Shown here piece by piece: positions 1 to 7,557 of a stretch of DNA of 9,587 nt; the stretch's first letter is position 1, and every line of letters starts with the position of its first letter. Origin of the DNA: Bacteroidota bacterium (GTDB lineage Bacteria; Bacteroidota; Kryptoniia; Kryptoniales; JAKASW01); assembly GCA_021796055.1 (NCBI GenBank), contig JAJYOS010000180.1, forward strand, positions 1 through 9,587, given 5' to 3'. The notes below the pieces were generated by a model. That model worked only from the letters and a program-made list of their open reading frames with translations, was not told the origin of the DNA and searched no databases. Both the position numbers and the translations under genes were made by a program.

Positions 1-616
1 TAACCGCGATCGGGAAATAGGACAGGAGGCATAGTTGATGCACTCCGCCCGACAGCCCGAGGAAATATGCGGCGAGGAGCAGGTATTTCATATTACCGTT
101 CTTTTCAGATTCGTCGAACCATACCATGCCGAGCCAGACAATGAGCGATATGAAGAAAATGCTCATCGCGAAGAGCCCCGACTCCACCGCATTGAACCAG
201 AAAGTGTCGCTGACCGCAAGCGTGAGTGCACCGATGGCTGAGGCACCGTACACAGACAATGCAGTCACGAAGTCTTCCGCCGCCCCTTTCCACCTTGATA
301 TGACCCTGACTCCAATGAGGTACAGGAACATGATTGCAAGAGCACTCGCCAGCCCTGAAACCAGGTTCATTCGCATGGCAATGTCCCTGACGACCGGGAT
401 CATAGATGCGATTCTGGTGACAATCTCGAACAGTGGCGCGCCAGGCGGATGAGGGACTTCGAGCGTCGGCGAAGTGGCGGCATACTCAGCGCAATCCCAG
501 TAAGCGACGGATGATTGTGCAGTCAGGGAATAAAGCGTCATCGTCAGCAGGAAGATCCCGAGCGCAACGCACCTGTTGAGACATTTATATCGTTTTGAAT
601 TGTTCCGGCAGTTCAT
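1..616 (-). CDS. DUF2723 family polytopic membrane protein (N-terminal 205 residues, runs off left edge)
   Basis: The first 205 residues are visible; the 3' end lies outside the window. After a short basic N-terminus comes a hydrophobic helix (about residues 17-33), then a loop with YWDCAEY (39-45) and HPPGAP (56-61). Further hydrophobic stretches follow at about 86-105, 119-138, 147-166 and 178-196. The acidic YWDC-x-E motif, HPPGAP, and a later W-F-N-A-V-E (140-145) are typical of DUF2723, a family common in Bacteroidota and relatives. It is usually described as GT-C glycosyltransferase-like (protein O-mannosyltransferase-like), acting in the inner membrane. The start ATG (616-614) has GGAG (complement of 624-627) seven bases upstream. 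The family assignment is from recognised motifs; a sugar-transfer role is inferred from the fold class and not proven. A perfect hairpin lies just upstream in the leader. Confidence 0.86.
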   Translation of the reverse strand, partial: MNCRNNSKRYKCLNRCVALGIFLLTMTLYSLTAQSSVAYWDCAEYAATSPTLEVPHPPGAPLFEIVTRIASMIPVVRDIAMRMNLVSGLASALAIMFLYLIGVRVISRWKGAAEDFVTALSVYGASAIGALTLAVSDTFWFNAVESGLFAMSIFFISLIVWLGMVWFDESEKNGNMKYLLLAAYFLGLSGGVHQLCLLSYFPIAV

Positions 617-623
617 ATCTAAA

Positions 624-627
624 CTCC
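624..627 (-). promoter_or_regulatory. Ribosome binding site of the DUF2723 gene
   Basis: GGAG on the minus strand, seven bases before ATG 616-614. It supports this start. Confidence 0.6.
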
Positions 628-632
628 AATCT

Positions 633-654
633 GCATTCCCAATGCGCTGGGAAT
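633..654 (-). promoter_or_regulatory. Two overlapping, mutually exclusive hairpins in the DUF2723 leader
   Basis: ATTCCCA (635-641) and TGGGAAT (648-654) form a perfect 7-bp stem with a 6-nt loop. GCATT (633-637) and AATGC (641-645) form a second perfect 5-bp stem with a 3-nt loop. The two share bases, so only one can form at a time. They end about six bases upstream (in transcript sense) of the GGAG ribosome site. There is no T-tract, so this is not a standard terminator. A regulatory role is inference; it could also be a protein operator or chance. Confidence 0.3.
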
Positions 655-750
655 AAGTTATCGATCGTGAAATCGTGATCTGCTGTAATTGACCGCGATC
701 TGAACACATGTCCGGACCGGGATGTTACGATTGGGTTTTAGCTCTGCCGA

Positions 751-1329
751 CTATTTCTTCGTTTGAAGGTATTCCCTGGTGTGCGCGACAAAATCGTCCG
801 CATGGAGAGTCATTCCGAATCCGCCGTCTCTCTCCGGGACCAATCCGTCTGTAGCTACGTTAGAGGCTTGCCGGCCGACCATCGCCTTCCCCGCGTCGGT
901 GGACAGCACAGCAGTGCCGGCTCCCGTTTTGTCGAGGTAGTTATCGGCTCCTTTTTCACCGCTGCCATCGGAGACCATCGTTGAACCAGCTTTCACGGAG
1001 GTGATGTCGGATCGAGCATCCGCTGTGCGGAGATTTTCGATAGCCATCAGGTAACGGCCGGAGTCGCCCCACACGCAGTCTTCCGGCCTCACGATGGTTG
1101 CGGTAGTCTTTGTTCCTCGCATTGATATGTGAAGAGAGGCATGTGAATCGAAACCGGGCGTGATGACGCCGGGTGCGGGCGCTGCCATCGCGGCAACGGC
1201 TTTGCATTTAGGAAGGAAAAGCGAAGCGAACAACATCAGCACAGTCACCGCCACTCCGATGCCGACGGTTTTCCGCCCCGCTTGTTCAGCGGAGTTCATG
1301 TCGGCATTTCGCTCTGATCGAGTTAGCAT
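751..1329 (-). CDS. Hypothetical exported protein, 192 aa, not recognised
   Basis: I do not recognise this protein. It has a charged N-terminus, a strong hydrophobic stretch (TVGIGVAVTVLMLFASLFL, about residues 21-39), then a small-residue region around AVAAMAAPAP. This fits a signal peptide or single membrane anchor, with most of the chain outside the cytoplasm. The rest is hydrophilic and rich in Asp, Gly, Ser and Thr, with only one Cys after the hydrophobic region (in EDCVWGDSG) and no catalytic motif I can name. Codon use looks genuinely coding. Two starts are possible: ATG 1329-1327, or the in-frame ATG 1299-1297 (182 aa), which gives a more typical signal-peptide n-region. Neither has a Shine-Dalgarno sequence, unlike most neighbours. 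It lies between the phosphoesterase gene (321 bp upstream) and the DUF2723 gene (134 bp downstream), all on the same strand. Confidence 0.65.
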   Translation of the reverse strand: MLTRSERNADMNSAEQAGRKTVGIGVAVTVLMLFASLFLPKCKAVAAMAAPAPGVITPGFDSHASLHISMRGTKTTATIVRPEDCVWGDSGRYLMAIENLRTADARSDITSVKAGSTMVSDGSGEKGADNYLDKTGAGTAVLSTDAGKAMVGRQASNVATDGLVPERDGGFGMTLHADDFVAHTREYLQTKK

Positions 1330-1410
1330 GTGACTATTTTATGAGAATATCCGTTCAAAATCAATCAACGGCGCGGGCGGATTGGAGCACTCGGTTTCTC
1401 GAAAGCAGCA

Positions 1411-1452
1411 CACTGATGACACAGATGAAAACGAGATTTTTACTGATTGAAT
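1411..1452. repeat. Degenerate short periodic repeat (ACTGATG / ACAGATG type)
   Basis: ACTGATG, ACAGATG, ACGAGAT and ACTGATT recur at spacings of about 9-11 bases. The look is that of short-word low-complexity spacer repeats, but the phase is less strict than in the arrays near 4146, 8239 and 9011. It is non-coding as far as can be seen. Confidence 0.4.
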
Positions 1453-1496
1453 TACCAACCGGTGAAATCACCCTCGCCTTGATCTCGACAGAGTCG

Positions 1497-1517
1497 GCGG
1501 ACTCAGACGGAGTCTGC
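1497..1517. other. Stem-loop with 8-bp arms (one G-T pair)
   Basis: GCGGACTC (1497-1504) pairs with GAGTCTGC (1510-1517) across a 5-nt loop, with one G-T wobble. There is no run of T on either side, so it does not look like an intrinsic terminator. It lies in the spacer downstream of the phosphoesterase gene and might stabilise an mRNA end. Confidence 0.3.
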
Positions 1518-1650
1518 GGCCTCTCCGGTTGAGGGAGGAGAACCATAGAACAAGGGTCTCATGGAACGAATTATTTGCCCGTGTGATTCTGTTCTTTTTT
1601 CTGTGTACTCAGTTTGCAAAACCCAAGGGCTGGCTTCGCGGCAGCCTCAT

Positions 1651-4008
1651 CTAATCTCCTATTTTCCCCGACAGGATCGAATACCTCGGGGCGGGCATAT
1701 CGGTGCCTTTGATCGACTTCCAGATGATCTCGTTAAAGAGTCTTCCGGGCACCGCGTCTGCCATTCTCAGGTTCATCTTGTCTATCACGCTCTGGCCGTA
1801 GGCACCATCGCTGTTCCTGGCGCTCAGATCCATCAAAGGCTGGACAGCCGTATAGGCCGCGGTATCTGCGTTCATGGTGAATGAACTGAACATCGGCGTG
1901 GCTGCCGCATCGTACTGACTCATCGGAGGCATGCCGAGTATAAGCTCCATCGTCCTCAGCATAGATGAAGTGGTATAGAGAGTGCTGTCGACGACATGAC
2001 GTCTGCAGTACGGACTGATGACGAGTGCCTCGGTACGGTGGGCATCGACGTGGTCTGCACCGTCCTGTGCGTCGTCTTCTATGACGAATATGGCCGACTG
2101 ATTCCAGATTTTGCTGTGAGATATTCTGTCGACGAACAATCCAAGAGCGTAGTCGTTCTGAGCTACCATCGCCTGGGGCGTAAGCGATCCTTTTCTTGTT
2201 CCCGCCGTGTGATCGTTCGGCAGCCTGATTATGTTAAAGTGCGGGACAGCGTTTTCGGAGAGAAGCTTCGTGAAATCTTCGTCCCACGCCTTGTAGCGCG
2301 AGAGATCGGAATAGTCCAGATCCCAGCCGCGGTACATCGGATCGATATGTCCGACCAGTGCCTTCTCACGAGGCGTGTTAGGCTTGTTTGTATCCGGGTT
2401 GCTCTCGACAAATTCTCCATAGTCCTTAAAAGACACATCGTGTTTCTCGCAAAGATTCCAGATATATCCGGCTTCCGGCGAAGCCACCGGTTGTCCGCCC
2501 TCAAACTCGTACGGCGCGCCCCTTCCGCCATAATTTACCGGCCAGCTCTTTTCGACGTAGTCGGTCGCGTAAGCTGCCGTCGACCAGTTGTGCCCGTCTG
2601 CACTTACTTCCGCGTCGCAATACAGGTTATCCAGCAGGACGAAATTGCCTGCCAGCTTGTGGATGTTGGGAGTTACCTGCTGGCCGAACAACACCAGACT
2701 CGAATCTCCGTTCCCTTCCTTCATGTCTCCGAATACCTGGTCGTATGTCCTGTTTTCCTTGATGAAATAGAAGATATACTTGATCGGAGATCGTCCTCCG
2801 ACCCTGTCCGGTATCGGGTTATCGTGGACGAACATCGCCTCCTTTGAGGCGTCGGGACGGTAAGGCGTGTTCATGTAAACTTGCTTGGTGTACTCATCAA
2901 GTTGTTTAGCGTCGGGAAACTTGAAAAACGACAAAGTCCCCTTCAGAAGCGTCCCGATGTATTGGTGCTGCGGATTTGGGTAAGAACGGTTTCCCTTTCC
3001 GTTCAACACGAGCACGGTCCCGTTCTTCAACTCGAGCACCTTCGTCGGGTACCAGCCGACGGGGATGAATCCGACAGGGGCCGGCCTCTTAATGTTTGAA
3101 ATGTCGATTACAGTCAGCGAATTGTTATCCGCATTGGCAGCAAGCACATACCTGCCATTGTTCGTAACACAAACGGAATTTGTCGTCGATCCTTCAGGTG
3201 AGTCCGGATAGATCGTCGTCGATACGTTCGCAACGAGCTTTCGCGTTCTCAGGTCGATTACGCTGACGCTGTTGTCGTTGGCATTGGCAACGAAGGCATA
3301 CCGACCGCGTACTGTAATTTCGGTTGGATGATCTCCCGTGGCGACTTTGTAGAGGCGGCGTCTTCCCCTGAAGGCCTCAATTCTCTTCGAACTCCACATA
3401 GAAACCAGCAGCGTGCCGTCGCTGAGATATTTACAGCTGTACGGCATGCCGTCGAGTCTTACGCGAATAATCTTCCTTGTCATCAGGTTGTAATACCTCA
3501 GCGTGCTGTCGCCTCTGAAAACGACTGCGAGGTAGTTCCGGTCGAGGTCGAGGCCCGCTGCCCAGGCATAGGTCCCTTTCGGCGGGTAACTATCGATTCG
3601 GGGCGCCGCAAAACGGATCGTCTGTGAAGGCCTGAGCCTGCCGCGGATCAGGTTAAAAGTGTAAACGCAGTTCTGATTTCCGCCGGATACGAAAAGTTTT
3701 CTTCCTCGGAAGGCAATCCCGAGCCAGCTGTCCTTAACGCGAAGTCGCTGAACTACTTTCCGTTCCTTCAGGTCGACCAGCATCAGTTCCGGTTTCGACA
3801 TTCCGCCGTGCGTGACGGCGAGGTACCTCTGGTCGGGCGAAAGGGCGGCGTTGAGAGGAAGGTCGCCGAGATCGATCGAAGTCCCTGCAGGCGACAGCCA
3901 CCAGCCGTTCGGCAGAAGCACACGGCCGTCTTCCTTGCCGGGGAGTTGGGCAAGAGCAATGCTTGAAAACATGAAAAGAAATGTGAGGAAAGTTCCGATT
4001 CGCTTCAT
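1651..4008 (-). CDS. Secreted YVTN beta-propeller / phosphoesterase fusion protein (785 aa)
   Basis: A signal peptide (residues 1-20, ending ALA-Q) sends the protein out of the cytoplasm. Residues about 40-370 form a YVTN/YncE-like propeller, with blades such as FVANANDNSVSVIDL (239-253) and VLAANADNNSLTVIDI (288-303). From about 408 comes a phosphoesterase domain of the phospholipase C/acid phosphatase class. It shows KENRTYDQVFGD (417-428, with the metal-site Glu-Asn), DGHNWS (471-476), LPNDHT (596-601) and the acidic/His cluster from EDD (644-646) to DAHR (655-658). This two-domain layout is known in bacteria as a bifunctional YncE/alkaline-phosphatase-like protein; the true substrate is unknown. 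The start is ATG 4008-4006, with AGGAG nine bases upstream. A TTG six bases further up is open but only three bases from AGGAG. No type IX sorting tail is visible at the C-terminus. It follows the Asp-box gene by 216 bp. Confidence 0.92.
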   Translation of the reverse strand: MKRIGTFLTFLFMFSSIALAQLPGKEDGRVLLPNGWWLSPAGTSIDLGDLPLNAALSPDQRYLAVTHGGMSKPELMLVDLKERKVVQRLRVKDSWLGIAFRGRKLFVSGGNQNCVYTFNLIRGRLRPSQTIRFAAPRIDSYPPKGTYAWAAGLDLDRNYLAVVFRGDSTLRYYNLMTRKIIRVRLDGMPYSCKYLSDGTLLVSMWSSKRIEAFRGRRRLYKVATGDHPTEITVRGRYAFVANANDNSVSVIDLRTRKLVANVSTTIYPDSPEGSTTNSVCVTNNGRYVLAANADNNSLTVIDISNIKRPAPVGFIPVGWYPTKVLELKNGTVLVLNGKGNRSYPNPQHQYIGTLLKGTLSFFKFPDAKQLDEYTKQVYMNTPYRPDASKEAMFVHDNPIPDRVGGRSPIKYIFYFIKENRTYDQVFGDMKEGNGDSSLVLFGQQVTPNIHKLAGNFVLLDNLYCDAEVSADGHNWSTAAYATDYVEKSWPVNYGGRGAPYEFEGGQPVASPEAGYIWNLCEKHDVSFKDYGEFVESNPDTNKPNTPREKALVGHIDPMYRGWDLDYSDLSRYKAWDEDFTKLLSENAVPHFNIIRLPNDHTAGTRKGSLTPQAMVAQNDYALGLFVDRISHSKIWNQSAIFVIEDDAQDGADHVDAHRTEALVISPYCRRHVVDSTLYTTSSMLRTMELILGMPPMSQYDAAATPMFSSFTMNADTAAYTAVQPLMDLSARNSDGAYGQSVIDKMNLRMADAVPGRLFNEIIWKSIKGTDMPAPRYSILSGKIGD

Positions 4009-4017
4009 TGTCAATAT

Positions 4018-4022
4018 CTCCT
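4018..4022 (-). promoter_or_regulatory. Ribosome binding site deciding the phosphoesterase start
   Basis: AGGAG on the minus strand. It lies nine bases from ATG 4008 but only three from the in-frame TTG at 4014, so the ATG is preferred. Confidence 0.65.
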
Positions 4023-4096
4023 GAAAACTTAGAACAAGTTAACAACAGGCGCGGCATTTAACAATGGGAACACGCCTTCCCTTGCGCGACTGAACC

Positions 4097-4120
4097 ACGG
4101 AAATACGGAGTAACAGAGAG
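4097..4120 (+). repeat. Three-unit 8-nt tandem repeat, plus orientation
   Basis: ACGGAAAT, ACGGAGTA and ACAGAGAG follow each other with exact 8-nt phase. They share the ACGG/ACAG core with the array at 4146-4225 but run in the opposite direction. Together the two form an imperfect inverted repeat in the 216-bp spacer. Confidence 0.6.
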
Positions 4121-4145
4121 CCAGACCCGCACAATCTTCGGCGCC

Positions 4146-4225
4146 TCCGTTATCCCGTGTTCCGTGTCTTCTCGTCGCAGAGCATCCCAGTCTCAGAATC
4201 CCCTTGTCTCCGCGTCTCCTGCGTT
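4146..4225 (-). repeat. Ten-unit 8-nt tandem array abutting the Asp-box gene stop codon
   Basis: Read on the minus strand from 4225, the sequence divides into ten 8-mers without a gap: AACGCAGG, AGACGCGG, AGACAAGG, GGATTCTG, AGACTGGG, ATGCTCTG, CGACGAGA, AGACACGG, AACACGGG, ATAACGGA. The consensus is about AGACACGG; units 4, 6 and 7 are the most diverged. The first base of unit 1 is the last base of the TGA stop. The array lies in the transcript between the Asp-box and phosphoesterase genes. Whether it acts as an mRNA element or is selfish spacer DNA cannot be told from sequence. Confidence 0.6.
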
Positions 4226-7200
4226 CACTCCTTCTCCGGCTTTACAATCACTGCTGGAACGTTCAGAGTCTCTATCATCTTGTTGAAGTTCGCAACGTCG
4301 GTCTCGACCACGCCGTTCAATTTCGAGATCTCTGAGTCCGCCTTCGACGCAAGTTCGGCGTAGACTTCACCATCCTGTACGGTCGGAGCTGCATCCGCTC
4401 TTTCGACGCCTCCCAGCAGCGAACCGAGTTTTTCATATGTCTCAAGCGGGAAGTTCAGCGGGTCCTCGAGAGCGTGAGAACGGTACTGGTAGAGCCGCCC
4501 CTCGATGGACTTCAACCTCGCGCTGATCTTCTTCGCTGCGCTGTCGACGGAGGCAGCAAAGCTCGTCCCCTTCACGCGTCCCATCTGGCCTTCGAGCTGG
4601 CCGTCGATCTCGTGTATCTTGTTTACGGCGTCGGTTATCTCGGACATCTTGCCGGTGATCTGGCTGGATAGCTGGAACTGTTTCTGGAAATTCTCCTGTG
4701 TGGCTGAGACGCGCGGATCTTTTACGATTTCAAACGGCTCCTTATAGGTTTTTCCGTCGAACTTCAATTCCGCATAGTATTTCCCCGGCGGGGCCAGCGC
4801 TCCGCTTGTGCTCCCCCAAACTATCGCGCCCTTTATCTTGTGCGGATCGGGATAGCGCATGTTCCATACGAAGCGGTTCGCACCTTTCTCCACCTTCACC
4901 GAATTCTGTTCACCTCGCCGGAACGGGCCCATTGCTTCGTTGCCTTCTTCAGGTTTGGCCTTTTTTGTCTCGCCTTTGAAAGACTTCACGAGCGATCCCG
5001 CGGAATCGAGTATACTGAGAGTAAGACTGTCCGGCATGTCGTTCAAATAGAAATTGATCATAGGGCCGTTAGGCGGATTTTCGCCGTAGCCGGGCGCTTT
5101 GAACGCCGGCATACCGCCGTCGAACCTTATCGCGGGTTGAGTCGCGAACAAAATCTTCGATTCGTAGGAACGCCCTTCACCAAGCTGTCTCAGGTAGGAG
5201 AGGTCGTCGAGAACCCAGAATGATCTGCCGTGAGTCGCCGCTATCAGCTCGTCGCCGTGTACCTCGAGATCGTGTATCGCAACGATCGGCAAGTCGTTGC
5301 TGAGCAGCTGCCAATCCTGCCCCTCATTGAAGGAAACGTACACGTGAGTTTCGGTGCCCGCATAAAGAATGTTTCTGTCTGCCGGATCCTCGCGGACAAC
5401 GCGAGTGAAATCGTTTTCGGGAATCCCGTTCGTGATTCTCTTCCATGATTTTCCGTAGTCGGTCGTCATATAGATGTACGGATGGTCGTCGTCGAATTTG
5501 TACCTCGTTGCTGCGAGATATGCAGTTCCGGCGTCGAAATGAGACGGCTCGATGATGCTGATGAGGGCTTGCTGAGGCAGCTCCTTAGGCGTAACATCCT
5601 TCCACGTCTTCCCTCCGTCTGTCGAAACATGAACCAGTCCGTCGTCAGATCCCGCCCAGAGCACTCCGGTTTCCACGGGTGATTCGGCGAATGCGAATAT
5701 CGTCCCGTAGTACTCGACGCTGGTGTTGTCCTTAGTGATCGGCCCGCCCGAGGAGACCATCGTCGCCGAATCCGCCCGCGTCAGGTCAGGACTTATAATG
5801 CTCCAGCTGTCACCGCGGTCGGTTGATTTGAAGAGAACGTTAGCGGCAGCGTAGATCGCGTTAGGCTCGTTCTGAGGAATCACGATCGGGAAGGTCCACT
5901 GGAACCTGTACTTCGTATCTTTGGCGGCTCTGCCCAGCGGGTTATCCGGCCAGGGAGAGACCGTTTGGGTTTGATGGTTTTCCGTGTTGAATCGTGTGAT
6001 CAGCCCGCCGTAGGAGCCGGCGTAAACGGTGGTAGGATCGTCGGGTGACACCGCAATGTATCCGCTCTCGCCGCCGCCGACCGAGTAATAGTCGTTTTGA
6101 GTTATGGCTCCCCTGTCGGAACGGCTGAGGATCGAGACGGTGCTGTTGTCCTGCTGCGCGCCGAGTATGCGGTACGGGAAACGGCTGTCGGTCACGACGT
6201 GGTAGAACTGCGCTGTCGGCTGGTTGTCCAGCGTCGACCAGGATTTGCCGCCGTCCATGGAGACCGTTGCGCCGCCGTCGTTTGCCGCGATCATCCTGTC
6301 CGGATTGGTGGGGTCGATCCACATGTCGTGGTTATCGCCGTGCGGGACGTCCATTCGCTCGAATTTCACGCCGCCGTCGATCGACTTGAAGTACTCCACG
6401 TTCAGATCGTAAACCGTGTTCTCGTTCTTGGGGTCGGCAACTATTCTCGAAAAATACCAAGGCCTGGTGCGGAGATTGCGGTCATGGTTGATATACTCCC
6501 ATGTTTCGCCTGCATTGTCGGACCGATAAATGCCTCCATCCTCCGCCTCGATGCTCGCCCAGATCCTGTCGGGGTTGGCCGGCGATATTGCGATTCCGAT
6601 CCGACCCAGGACACCTTTAGGAAGTCCTTTGTTGTCCGAGATATTCTTCCACGTCTCGCCCGAGTCCGTGCTCTTGTAAAGCCCGTCTCCTTTGCCGCCG
6701 CTGTTGAATCCCCAGGCCGTTCTCTGCGCGTGCCACATAGCCGCGTAGAGGATTCTCGGATTGGACGGATCCATGGCAAGATCTATCGCGCCGGTGCTGT
6801 CGTTTACGAAAAGGACGTTCTTCCATGTCTTTCCGCCGTCCACGGATTTGTAGACACCGCGCTCTTTATTCGGCCCGAACGCCCTTCCGAACGCCGCAAC
6901 GTAAACGACGTCGGGGTTATTCGGATCGACCTGTATCCTGGCGATGTGACGCGTCTCGGCAAGCCCGGTGAAATTCCATGTCTTCCCGGCATCTTCAGAT
7001 TTGTACATTCCCTCTCCATAGGTCACATCTCCGCGAAGATCTGATTCTCCGGTCCCGGCGTAAATCACGTTCGGATCGGACGGTGCGACGGCGATAGCGC
7101 CGATGGATGAATTCTTGAAATATTTATCTGAGATGTTGTTCCAATCCGCACCTGCGTCGGTGGTCCGCCAGACTCCACCGTCAACGGCGCCGAAATAGAA

Positions 7201-7416
7201 GACAAGAGGATTGGAGGGATCGCCTGCGACAGCAACCGCGCGACCGCCGCGGAACGGCCCTACGAGTCGCCATTTCATCGTACTAAGATATGAAGTATCG
7301 ACGACCGCAGCCGTCTTCGATTCCTTCGCCGCCGCGGGTTTCGGCACGGCGAAGCCAAAGATAATAGAGGAAAGCAGAACCGCTAGAAATGTCGCGGTTT
7401 TTCCACATTCACGCAT
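4225..7416 (-). CDS. Secreted Asp-box (BNR/sortilin-type) beta-propeller protein, 1063 aa
   Basis: The signal peptide covers residues 1 to about 30 (hydrophobic LAVLLSSIIFGFAV, then PKPAAA). Conserved GPFRGGRA lies at 53-60. About eleven Asp-box motifs (S/T-x-D-x-G-x-T-W) follow: near 85, 139, 190, 248, 298, 344, 385, 530, 597, 651 and 694, so the chain forms one or two large propellers. THGRSFWVLDD (728-738) closes this part. An Ig-like region with LAPPGKY (874-880) spans about 780-902, followed by a helical, probably coiled-coil C-terminus (905-1060). This matches a family of about 1000-1100-aa exported proteins annotated as sortilin-N, VPS10-like or 'glycosyl hydrolase' in Bacteroidota and Acidobacteria. 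Enzyme activity is unproven; Asp-boxes are structural. The start is ATG 7416-7414, with GGAGG five bases upstream; the open frame extends 33 codons further but would bury the signal peptide. An 8-nt repeat array begins at the last base of the stop codon. Confidence 0.92.
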   Translation of the reverse strand: MRECGKTATFLAVLLSSIIFGFAVPKPAAAKESKTAAVVDTSYLSTMKWRLVGPFRGGRAVAVAGDPSNPLVFYFGAVDGGVWRTTDAGADWNNISDKYFKNSSIGAIAVAPSDPNVIYAGTGESDLRGDVTYGEGMYKSEDAGKTWNFTGLAETRHIARIQVDPNNPDVVYVAAFGRAFGPNKERGVYKSVDGGKTWKNVLFVNDSTGAIDLAMDPSNPRILYAAMWHAQRTAWGFNSGGKGDGLYKSTDSGETWKNISDNKGLPKGVLGRIGIAISPANPDRIWASIEAEDGGIYRSDNAGETWEYINHDRNLRTRPWYFSRIVADPKNENTVYDLNVEYFKSIDGGVKFERMDVPHGDNHDMWIDPTNPDRMIAANDGGATVSMDGGKSWSTLDNQPTAQFYHVVTDSRFPYRILGAQQDNSTVSILSRSDRGAITQNDYYSVGGGESGYIAVSPDDPTTVYAGSYGGLITRFNTENHQTQTVSPWPDNPLGRAAKDTKYRFQWTFPIVIPQNEPNAIYAAANVLFKSTDRGDSWSIISPDLTRADSATMVSSGGPITKDNTSVEYYGTIFAFAESPVETGVLWAGSDDGLVHVSTDGGKTWKDVTPKELPQQALISIIEPSHFDAGTAYLAATRYKFDDDHPYIYMTTDYGKSWKRITNGIPENDFTRVVREDPADRNILYAGTETHVYVSFNEGQDWQLLSNDLPIVAIHDLEVHGDELIAATHGRSFWVLDDLSYLRQLGEGRSYESKILFATQPAIRFDGGMPAFKAPGYGENPPNGPMINFYLNDMPDSLTLSILDSAGSLVKSFKGETKKAKPEEGNEAMGPFRRGEQNSVKVEKGANRFVWNMRYPDPHKIKGAIVWGSTSGALAPPGKYYAELKFDGKTYKEPFEIVKDPRVSATQENFQKQFQLSSQITGKMSEITDAVNKIHEIDGQLEGQMGRVKGTSFAASVDSAAKKISARLKSIEGRLYQYRSHALEDPLNFPLETYEKLGSLLGGVERADAAPTVQDGEVYAELASKADSEISKLNGVVETDVANFNKMIETLNVPAVIVKPEKE

Positions 7417-7421
7417 ATGAA

Positions 7422-7426
7422 CCTCC
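7422..7426 (-). promoter_or_regulatory. Ribosome binding site deciding the Asp-box protein start
   Basis: GGAGG on the minus strand, five bases before ATG 7416. It selects the start that puts the signal peptide at the N-terminus, over an upstream in-frame start at 7515. Confidence 0.75.
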
Positions 7427-7557
7427 GGGTTTGGTGCTTTGAAAAGTTTTCGAAGCGGATCCGTCGTGAGGCAGGATCGGTTCGACATCATTGAAACAGA
7501 TCCAATTTCAGACAAGGTTTCCGAACGAACGAAGTTTATGGAAGAGGCGGACAGAAT

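Larger units (their letters stand above)
617..750. other. Spacer between the 192-aa gene and the DUF2723 gene
   Basis: Besides the hairpins at 633-654, it holds a direct repeat ATCGTGA at 664-670 and 672-678, separated by one base. No clear promoter or terminator was recognised. Confidence 0.4.
1330..1650. other. 321-bp spacer between the phosphoesterase gene and the 192-aa gene
   Basis: No convincing gene was seen; the short ORFs on both strands lack ribosome sites and recognisable motifs. It contains a degenerate periodic stretch at 1411-1452 and a stem-loop at 1497-1517. No clear intrinsic terminator follows the phosphoesterase stop codon (1653-1651). Confidence 0.5.

Noticed and set aside
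1361..1546. Minus-strand 61-codon frame beginning VLLPQPERP
   Set aside because: Resembles short proline-rich ORFs often over-predicted in spacers. It has no ribosome site, contains a stem-loop and overlaps the degenerate repeat.
1996..2847. Plus-strand open frame of 283 codons
   Set aside because: Antisense to the phosphoesterase domain, which carries recognisable active-site motifs. Val/Arg-rich shadow translation.
4009..4014. TTG start two codons upstream for the phosphoesterase
   Set aside because: Only three bases from AGGAG; the ATG at 4008 has normal spacing and begins the signal peptide (MKRIG).
6097..7044. Plus-strand open frame of 315 codons
   Set aside because: Lies wholly antisense to the Asp-box protein gene, whose repeated motifs and codon use explain the openness. 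It has no ribosome site and no motif.
7417..7515. 33-codon N-terminal extension of the Asp-box protein
   Set aside because: It would put polar residues before the signal peptide and includes the GGAGG ribosome site inside the coding region.
7440..7530. Possible minus-strand promoter TTGTCT-17-AATGAT upstream of the Asp-box gene
   Set aside because: Only 4 of 6 matches in each box, and the likely host lineage often uses different promoter motifs; too weak to list.
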